13,433 bases of DNA. It comes from Pavlovales sp. CCMP2436 (lineage: Eukaryota > Haptophyta > Pavlovophyceae > Pavlovales). Made by a program: the position numbers and the translations under genes. Below are positions 8,699 to 13,433 of this stretch, piece by piece. How positions within the stretch are numbered: position 1 is the stretch's first letter; each line of letters starts with the position of its first letter. The notes under the pieces were generated by a model. That model was not told where the DNA came from and did no database searches. It worked only from the letters and a program-made list of their open reading frames with translations. Location: positions 107,781 through 121,213 of the forward strand of contig MU631310.1 of NCBI GenBank assembly GCA_026770615.1, read 5' to 3'.

Positions 8699-10069
8699 CG
8701 GTTCGAGTATGTACGAGTGGTAAAGACAGGGAGGAGGAACATGACCGTCGTGATGGCCTCACAAGCGTGCGAGCAAGAATGTTGGAGAGAGGAGGAGACG
8801 GGTCTCGTCGAGGCGAACCCGATCCAAGCTCTGCCCAAGGGGCACGACCCGCTGAGGCGGGACAGGGCTTCGAGGAGCAAGGCCAAGACCACTGAGTTGG
8901 CGTCTGCCTGAGCGGCAATAGGCATCACGCACAAGGGGGTCCCGGTCACCCTCCCGCGCAACTTCCGCCAGGCGAGAGCATCGCCCAACGCAGACAAGTG
9001 GCGTGAGGCGATGGAGTCCAACCTGGTAGCGCATCAAGACCTCAACACCTTCAACGAAAAGGTGGTGAAGGCTGGTACCAGAGTACTACCGTCACAATGG
9101 ATTTACGAGGCCAAGTCGGACAAGACGGGCGAGATCACCCGTTGGAAGGCACGCATGGTGGTGGTGGGGAACTATCAGCGTGAGGGACTTGATTACACCG
9201 AGGTGTTCTCTTCCACCATCAGGAGCGAGCAAGTTCGTCTTCTCCTGGCGATTGGTGCTAAGATGGACGGCAAGCGCCGACCCAATCTGAAGCACGCCGA
9301 GGTCAAGATCTTCTGGAAAGGAGATGTCTCGGACGCCTACCTGACGTCCAACCTCAAGGTGGGAGACCGCCCTCTGTTTGCCCTGCCAGCTGGCTATGTG
9401 GCGCAGACGACGGCCCTGCCGGGGTACATCGTCGTTGCTGAGGTCATCTAAGCACAGATGGGTCTCAAATAGTCGGGCCGCGCATGGTACCGACACCATC
9501 AAGCACGCTTGCTTGAACGTGGATTCGTGCCATGTTAGGGCGCACCGTGCATCTTCATCAAGATTGCACCGTGTGGAGGCGTGATCATCGCCGGCAACTT
9601 CGTAGACGACCTACTTTGGCTCAACCTGACGGGTAATCCGAAGGCAATCGACGAGCTCGCGGCAGACCTCGCGAAGCACTACACCCTGGAGGTGCAGGAC
9701 GAGCTTGGGAAGTTTCTGGGCGCACAGTTCGAATACACCCCCAGAGGGATGTAGATGCACCTAGAGACTTATCTCAGGGGAATCCTTGACAGATTCGGCA
9801 TGGCCGAGAGCAAGCCGGCCCAGACGCCGGAGGCCGAGAAGGACAACTTCGCCGAGCCTGATGAGCAGTTGCTCAACAAGAAAGACCTGAAGACGTACCA
9901 GGAGATCACGGGTGCGATCATGTTCGCTATGACGACATGCCGACCCGACCTGGCGCACGCCACCAACTCGCTGGCAAGGCGAATGAGCACACCAAGGGTG
10001 TGCGATATGCTCAGCGCCAAGCGGATGCTGAGGTACCTGAAGGGCACCCTGCGCCTAGGACTGCTTTTC
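8699..10069 (+). pseudogene. Reverse transcriptase (copia type), disrupted
   Basis: RNA-dependent DNA polymerase (RVT_2 type). After a charged linker and TGA 8909-8911, the fingers and palm read PSQWIYEAKSD, RWKARMVVVGNYQREGLDY and WKGDVSDAYLTSNL, the last carrying the first catalytic Asp region. PLFALPAGYVA follows. TAA 9449-9451 and TAG 9470-9472 interrupt the segment that is normally YGLKQ; the TAG stands at the Gln of Gly-Leu-Lys-Gln, followed by SGRAWYRHH. TAG 9536-9538 comes next. The metal-binding motif reads FVDDLL (9599-9616; family usually Tyr-Val-Asp-Asp). TAG 9752-9754 breaks the thumb and connection, and QEITGAIMFAMTTCRPDLAH is the conserved connection motif. Frame lost near 10070. 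Confidence 0.92.
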
Positions 10070-10575
10070 TGCTGCGAAGCGAACAGCCCGGCCTCTCGGC
10101 GTTCGCTGACGCCGACTGGGCCAACGACAGAGTGGAGCGGCGCTCCACTACCGGGTACATAGTTATGTACAACGGCACGCCCATTGCGTGGCACTCAAGC
10201 CTGCAGTCGGTCATTGCACTCTCGACTTGCGAGTCCGAGTACATCGCCATCAGCGAGTGCTGCCACGAGCTGGCTTATCTTCGAGGGCTGGCGCCTTTCC
10301 TCCATAAGCCGGAGACAGGCCCCACCACCATCTACGAGGATAACCAAGGCACGATCGACCTGGTCAAGAACCCAGTCCACCACAAACGATCGAAGCACAT
10401 CGATGTGAAGTTTCACTACATCCGTGTGGCGCACGAGAATAACTTGATCAAGGTCATAAAGGTCCACACCGATCTCAACCGCGCGGACATCATGACCAAG
10501 GCGACCACAGCGACGATTTTTCATCGGCACGTCGACGTCATCATGTACCATGTGGCTGCAGTCCTCACGCCGTGA
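10070..10575 (+). pseudogene. RNase H domain of Pol
   Basis: Removes the RNA strand during cDNA synthesis. It lies one frame away from the RT, after an indel near 10062-10090. From there it is open to TGA 10573-10575. Active-site residues are present: AFADADWAND (Asp codon 10108-10110), ALSTCESEYIAISE (Glu 10231-10233) and YEDNQGTIDLV (Asp 10339-10341). The copia-specific tail HKRSKHIDVKFHYIR and the closing NRADIMTK motif are also intact. The frame ends 12 bases before the 3' LTR, as normal for a Pol C-terminus. Confidence 0.93.
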
Positions 10576-10580
10576 GTCGC

Positions 10581-10587
10581 GGGGGGA
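10581..10587 (+). promoter_or_regulatory. Polypurine tract
   Basis: GGGGGGA directly before the TGTTAG start of the 3' LTR, where plus-strand DNA synthesis is primed in LTR elements. Short but correctly placed. Confidence 0.75.
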
Positions 10588-10928
10588 TGTTAGCATTGGT
10601 GAGCACTCTTGAGCGTGGACGGATGTGTGTGAGTACTCGAGGGTACTCACAGGGGGTTTTATTGGATAGTTATCCTTTCCCCATTGCGACGACAAACTTC
10701 CGGTCGGCGGCATTCGTCGGCGGGGTTAAGAAGACTCTTAACCCAACTATCGGTGGACTCATAGAGTCCAGGAAGAGTCCTGGATTAGGATGTTCCTAAC
10801 TGTACCTAGAGTTTGTACAATAGATTAGTCATCTGCTGCAGGGTGCCTCGAGCTCGAGCCGCGGACCTGTACTCAGCAGATACCGTAACTGGCCTGCTGT
10901 GTGGTGCCGGGAGAGGTATATTCTAACA
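10588..10928 (+). repeat. 3' LTR of the copia-type element
   Basis: 341 bp with 6-bp terminal inverted repeats TGTTAG and CTAACA. Its 5' part and its last 120 bp match the 5' LTR closely. The middle (about 10727-10811) is different and carries a chain of hairpins. An 8-bp inverted repeat GTGAGTAC / GTACTCAC lies at 10629-10650; the 5' LTR has it with one mismatch. No TATAAA equivalent is seen in the middle here. Confidence 0.93.
10723..10799. repeat. Four consecutive short hairpins in the 3' LTR
   Basis: GGGTTAAG / CTTAACCC (10723-10744), GGACTC / GAGTCC (10755-10769), CCAGGA / TCCTGG (10768-10783) and TTAGGA / TCCTAA (10785-10799) are all perfect, with loops of 3 to 6 bases. They fall in the LTR section that does not align with the 5' LTR, apart from the first, which the 5' LTR keeps as a shorter GGGTT / AACCC pair. 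Confidence 0.85.
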
Positions 10929-11202
10929 TCTTGATAAAGCAGGGGTCTTGGAAGATATCAGACATTACCGTGATCCGTGATATTGAGTGAGGTGATCCCT
11001 AATCCGTAGAGCTCCACAAACCAGTGAGTGATCCCTACGCGGGGGCGCCACAAATCTGACTGAGTGATCCCTGCTCTCACTCAGAAGCCCCAGCGGGCAA
11101 GTGATCCCTGTCAGCCAATGAGAGAGTAGGGATACATCAGCAAGTGTGGACAGGACCTTTTGGAATAGCTCCAGGGAAATAGTTGATTGAATCAATCAAG
11201 CT
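10929..11202. other. Spacer with 36-bp degenerate tandem repeat
   Basis: No gene. GTGATCCCT recurs at 10992, 11028, 11064 and 11101, at intervals of 36, 36 and 37 bp. The first two units also share CCACAAA and a closing TGA, so this is a decayed minisatellite of about four units. A palindrome TTGATTGA-A-TCAATCAA lies at 11183-11199. Confidence 0.7.
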
Positions 11203-11263
11203 GCAGGCGCCCGGCTGACAGCCCCCTCTTCGCTTGCGAAGAAAAAATCAGGGTCTATTTTAG
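11203..11263 (+). repeat. Dispersed repeat, copy B
   Basis: Same-orientation relative of 2186-2248. Here the centre holds a perfect hairpin TCTTCGC-TT-GCGAAGA (11227-11242), broken in copy A. The shared part ends at AGGGTCTATTTTAG. Confidence 0.7.
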
Positions 11264-11292
11264 TCGTTTAAGGGTCCAAATCGGCCATATCC

Positions 11293-11413
11293 TACAAGGG
11301 GTCGCGGGCAATAAGAACCCGTACCGTTAAGAAACTGAGCCTGGGGTAATTTTTTTTGCCGAAGAAATTGAGCCTGCCCGATAGCCAGTTACTTAAGTGG
11401 CTAAGAAACTGGG
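11293..11413 (+). mobile_element. Second copy of the MITE end, right side not found
   Basis: Bases 11293-11342 match 5264-5313 at 44 of 50 positions without gaps, including the TACA start, TCGCGGGCAATAAGAA and TTAAGAAACTGAGCCT. Past 11342 the copies diverge. The motif AAGAAACTGAGCCT recurs in weaker form at 11362-11375 and 11403-11413. I could not find the inverted right end before 11800, so this copy is truncated or rearranged. Confidence 0.7.
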
Positions 11414-11704
11414 GGGAGAGGTCCGGGGGCCCCCCCCCGAGCCGAAAAAAAAATGAATTTCCGGGAGCTCATTCATGCAGTTATCTCTTTACAAAAACGT
11501 AAGACTCGGGTCTTGGCAGGGATGTCCACTTCAGTAGTACAGAACTAGGCTGAGCATTACAATGTTACTAGTTATGAATCATGCTGAGCCACTCTATATA
11601 TATATATTGCTTATGTACAGAACACACGGTTACACGAAAAAGGTTAGTTACAGTATTTTGTTTACGCCCATTCAAAAAAAAAAAAATTGTATATAATTTC
11701 GCCC

Positions 11705-11764
<60 letters not shown>

Positions 11765-12410
11765 ATTTATTCCCATCGAGTCCTCTAATCGTCGTCAGTT
11801 TATAGCGACGTCACTTATTCGCAAGTGAATCCGCCGTTTTTTTTTGTTTGTTTTTGGGGAAAGGTGTTTCCCTGCCGTGTATATAAAATACGCCTGCGGC
11901 GCAACACCCCCCCACCCCCAGACCCTCTTCCCCCCTTCCCCAATCGTAGATCGTGTAGAAAACGAGAATTTTTTTATGAAGCCTATTTAAGAAACACTAG
12001 TCGTTGCCATTTTTAAAAGTAGGTTTACGCCATTTTTTATTTATTTTTGGGCTTGGGTGCTCGGGCAAGCTTTTAACTGAACCGGCGAACGGTGAGCCTC
12101 TAAATAGATGCTTTTGAGCACGGCACCACGACGCTTGATCTCGGCAAACTCATGGCACTCAGGCCCGGGATTTGGGAAAGGCGTCCAACTCGGACGATCT
12201 TTTCTTAAGCTTAAAGAGTGCCCGCCTCGCGACTCTCACGTCTCCGCGGCGCGATTGGCAGAAGAGGTGCCCGCCTGCGATGTTTAAGCGATATTTAAGC
12301 GCTATGTAGCCTCACCGCTCAGAACCGAGTAGTTGGCTCCGATCCGGCAGATACGACACACAAGTAATCCCCCTGTGTGCCAGCGACGAGGCCAACGCAC
12401 AAATATGCCG
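11414..12410. other. Repeat-rich spacer without a recognisable gene
   Basis: Contents include a G/C homopolymer patch (11411-11438), poly-A (11674-11686), a long AT microsatellite (11708-11758), a C-rich pyrimidine tract (about 11905-11941) and the close pair TTTAAGCGATATTTAAGCG near 12281-12300. A minus-strand AATAAA-type signal (plus-strand TTTATT near 12040) could serve the ETHE1 transcript but is over 400 bp beyond its stop. No exon-like stretch was found on either strand. Confidence 0.5.
11708..11758. repeat. AT microsatellite
   Basis: About 25 uninterrupted AT units followed by AT-rich sequence. Confidence 0.95.
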
Positions 12411-12460
12411 TGACTGTGTGCTCTGACTGTTGCTCTGACTGTCTGCCTGACTGTGTGCTC
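12411..12460. repeat. 12-13 bp tandem repeat in the ETHE1 3' untranslated region
   Basis: Four units beginning TGACTGT at 12411, 12424, 12436 and 12448, with lengths 13, 12, 12 and 13. The array ends six bases from the ETHE1 stop codon. On the transcript strand it reads repeated ACAGTCA. Confidence 0.85.
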
Positions 12461-12466
12461 GATCTT

Positions 12467-12577
12467 CTAGGGCTTGGCCGCCACCCAAGATGCCTCGTCG
12501 GGGTAGCCGCAGAGCAGGTTGGCTGGGAGGCTCGCGTCGATCTTCTTGGGGTAGGGCAGGTTCAGCGCCGCCATGAT
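12467..12577 (-). CDS. ETHE1: Persulfide dioxygenase (ETHE1-type), last coding exon
   Basis: ETHE1 oxidises glutathione persulfide to sulfite with a mononuclear iron centre in a metallo-beta-lactamase fold; it is usually mitochondrial and part of sulfide detoxification. On the minus strand the exon starts after AG (12579-12578) and reads IMAALNLPYPKKIDASLPAN, then LLCGYP, a short tail and TAG at 12469-12467. The pattern Asn-Leu-Pro-x-Pro-Lys-x-Ile-Asp followed by Pro-Ala-Asn and Cys-Gly is the C-terminal signature of ETHE1 proteins. It joins the upstream exon in phase 0. The tail after Cys-Gly is of lineage-specific type. Nearly all third positions are G or C. The identification rests on recalled family motifs. 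Confidence 0.85.
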   Translation of the reverse strand: MMAALNLPYPKKIDASLPANLLCGYPDEASWVAAKP

Positions 12578-12650
12578 CTGCGCACATTTCAATGATTAGC
12601 ATCGTCAGCTTGTTTTCATTTCTACGAGTAATGCGATTCTCACTATTACA

Positions 12651-12675
12651 TATATATATATATATATATATATAA
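12651..12675. repeat. AT microsatellite in intron
   Basis: Twelve TA units. Confidence 0.9.
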
Positions 12676-12757
12676 ATATGTCACGACGCCCCTAGTAGTG
12701 TGGACACTGTGACAAGCGCATTACTGCACAGAGATCCGGCGCCAGCGGCGGCGTTTA

Positions 12758-12901
12758 TTAGACTGCAGACGAGATCGCTCCGTTTGCAATAGTCAACATT
12801 CCGTCGAAAAGGATGTACACGTCCAACTGCGTGGCGGAGGTCGTCCCTCCGGAGTAGAAATCGAGCTGGAGGTAGGTGGAGCAGTGCTGAGCTTGCACCA
12901 T
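12758..12901 (-). CDS. 47-codon open frame inside the ETHE1 intron
   Basis: I do not recognise this. On the minus strand ATG 12901-12899, at the edge of an AT tract, opens a frame beginning MVQAQHCSTYLQLDFYSGG, continuing through QLDVYILFDGMLTIANGAIS and ending at TAA TAA, which runs on as TAATAAA. The composition is unusual for a random frame here: alternating hydrophobic residues as in beta strands, no low complexity, mostly G or C third positions. An AG directly precedes the CAC codon (12886), so it could equally be an alternative last exon of ETHE1 or of a nested gene, or a fragment of a transposed coding sequence. Confidence that it is translated is low. Confidence 0.3.
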   Translation of the reverse strand: MVQAQHCSTYLQLDFYSGGTTSATQLDVYILFDGMLTIANGAISSAV

Positions 12902-12920
12902 ATATATATATATATATATA
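12901..12920. repeat. AT microsatellite in intron
   Basis: Ten TA units abutting the start codon of the intronic open frame. Confidence 0.9.
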
Positions 12921-13023
12921 CTGTATATCTATATTTTAAAAGGGGCGAAGATAGCCAGTGTCAAATAGCGGTTCGCACACGCGCGTCATGACGATTACCA
13001 ACTTTTAAGAGCCTGTACCTACA

Positions 13024-13107
13024 CGCGGTCTAGCTCCTTTAAAACACTTAAACTTAAAACACATGGTGGCCCGCGGTCTAACTCTTTCAAACACATTCAA
13101 ACACATG
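13024..13107. repeat. Degenerate tandem pair, 48-bp period
   Basis: CGCGGTCTA starts both units (13024 and 13072). They continue with CTCCTTTAAAACAC and CTCTTTCAAACAC and both end near ACACATG. Intronic; no function evident. Confidence 0.7.
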
Positions 13108-13140
13108 TCATTCTAAAAAATGTACTACTGCAAAAGCACC

Positions 13141-13195
13141 GTGTGTGCGTGCGTGCGCGTGTTAATGTGTGTGTGTGCGTGCATGCGTGTGTGTG
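13141..13195. repeat. GT/GC-rich microsatellite in intron
   Basis: Interrupted GTGTGCGTGC-type tract of the same kind as 51-90. Confidence 0.9.
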
Positions 13196-13264
13196 ATGAA
13201 TGATAGCACTATAATTATATGCGATAATTCGAAATATTGAATATTCTCATTTATTCCCTATCAC

Positions 13265-13411
13265 CTCGATAAACTGCTCCTCGCTCTTGGCGTCGCCCAG
13301 GCGCGGGTTGGTCAGCCGCTCGGCGAGGACGGTGGAGCAGGGGCGGCCGTTGGGGGGGGGGGGGGGGGGGGGGATGCACTCGGGAGGCAGCGTGAAGAGC
13401 TGGCCGCGCAC
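13265..13411 (-). CDS. ETHE1: Persulfide dioxygenase (ETHE1-type), penultimate exon
   Basis: The minus-strand exon begins after a C-rich tract and AG (13413-13412), reads VRGQLFTLPPECI, then seven Pro codons made by a 21-base C run, then NGRPCSTVLAERLTNPRL and GDAKSEEQFIE, and ends at a GT donor (13264). Ser-Thr-Val-x-x-Glu-Arg-x-x-Asn-Pro-Arg-Leu followed by Glu-Gln-Phe is the ETHE1 C-terminal pattern, and Leu-Pro before Cys-Ile fits the preceding strand. The family normally has Tyr-Pro-x-His-Asp-Tyr just where the Pro run stands. Upstream exons lie beyond the window. Confidence 0.85.
13352..13373. repeat. 22-base G homopolymer within the ETHE1 exon
   Basis: Twenty-two consecutive G on the plus strand; 21 of them make seven Pro codons in the ETHE1 frame and the last completes an Ile codon. 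It keeps the frame open but stands in place of a near-invariant motif. Confidence 0.9.
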
Positions 13412-13433
13412 CTGGGGGGGGGAGGGGGGGGGG

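Larger units (their letters stand above)
2899..10928 (+). mobile_element. Ty1/copia-type LTR retrotransposon, decayed, with a nested MITE-like insert
   Basis: Two related direct LTRs flank an internal region encoding Gag, aspartic protease, integrase, reverse transcriptase and RNase H in that order. Integrase before RT is the defining order of Ty1/copia, as opposed to gypsy. A polypurine tract directly precedes the 3' LTR. The coding region holds 16 in-frame stops (10 TAG, 4 TGA, 2 TAA) and about four frameshifts (near 3513, 5600, 7405-7441 and 10070), plus a 165-bp insertion at 5267-5431, so the copy is not autonomous. The flanks (TTCTA before, TCTTG after) do not match, so no 5-bp target duplication survives. 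No primer binding site could be assigned after the 5' LTR. Confidence 0.95.
12578..13264 (-). other. Last ETHE1 intron (687 bp)
   Basis: GT donor at 13264-13263 after a GAG codon and AG acceptor at 12579-12578. Splicing gives a phase-0 join, Glu followed by Ile-Met, at a position that keeps family similarity on both sides. The intron holds two AT tracts (12651-12675, 12901-12920), a GT-rich tract (13141-13195), a 48-bp tandem pair (13024-13107) and a 47-codon open frame (12758-12901). Confidence 0.8.

Noticed and set aside
10992..11136. Regularly spaced short repeats resembling a CRISPR array
   Set aside because: Only 9 bases are conserved, units are otherwise degenerate, there are no cas genes and the DNA is eukaryotic.
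1784..11590. CATGCTGAGCC followed by AT-rich sequence at 1784 and 11580
   Set aside because: Only 11 bases plus low-complexity AT; too short to call a shared repeat.
12312..12602. 96-codon minus-strand open frame overlapping the ETHE1 last exon
   Set aside because: It is in a different frame from the exon with the ETHE1 signature and spans the acceptor site.
12961..13000. GGTTCG near 12970 as a possible tRNA T-arm
   Set aside because: No matching arms or acceptor stem can be folded around it.

Overview
This is eukaryotic nuclear DNA. The right edge carries two exons of a minus-strand gene that splice in frame (donor GT, acceptor AG, C-rich pyrimidine tracts) and use almost only G or C at third codon positions. 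The rest is dominated by a decayed LTR retrotransposon, smaller repeats and AT, GT, A, C and G simple tracts. GC-rich exons in AT- and microsatellite-rich spacers would fit a unicellular alga (haptophyte, pelagophyte, green alga or similar), but nothing here fixes the lineage.

Layout. 51-90 is a GT tract. 105-1200 holds a broken, A+C-rich coding relic of unknown family, with a 69-bp (23-codon) tandem repeat. 1201-2898 has no convincing gene: several short inverted repeats, one exon-like GC-rich patch (1628-1711) and a dispersed repeat (2186-2248). 2899-10928 is a Ty1/copia-type element: 5' LTR, Gag with a damaged zinc knuckle, a long repeat-bearing spacer, aspartic protease, DDE integrase, reverse transcriptase, RNase H, polypurine tract, 3' LTR. 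It has 16 in-frame stops and about four frameshifts, so it cannot act on its own. A 165-bp MITE-like element sits inside it between Gag and the protease. 10929-12466 is repeat-rich spacer: a 36-bp degenerate tandem repeat, a second copy of the dispersed repeat, a second MITE end and a long AT tract. 12467-13411, minus strand, is the 3' end of a persulfide dioxygenase (ETHE1-type) gene; its last intron contains a 47-codon open frame.

Reading together. Gag and Pol lie in one frame once the MITE is discounted, as in Copia elements that make a single Gag-Pol polyprotein. The order protease, integrase, RT, RNase H is diagnostic of Ty1/copia. Catalytic residues of protease, integrase, RT and RNase H remain visible. 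The strongest oddities are the nested MITE with a related end beyond the 3' LTR, LTRs that match at both ends but not in the middle (a chain of four hairpins is found only in the 3' copy), an excess of TAG stops, and a 22-base G run lying in frame in the ETHE1 exon where the family has a near-invariant motif. I saw no CRISPR array, tRNA, rRNA or new defence-like system.
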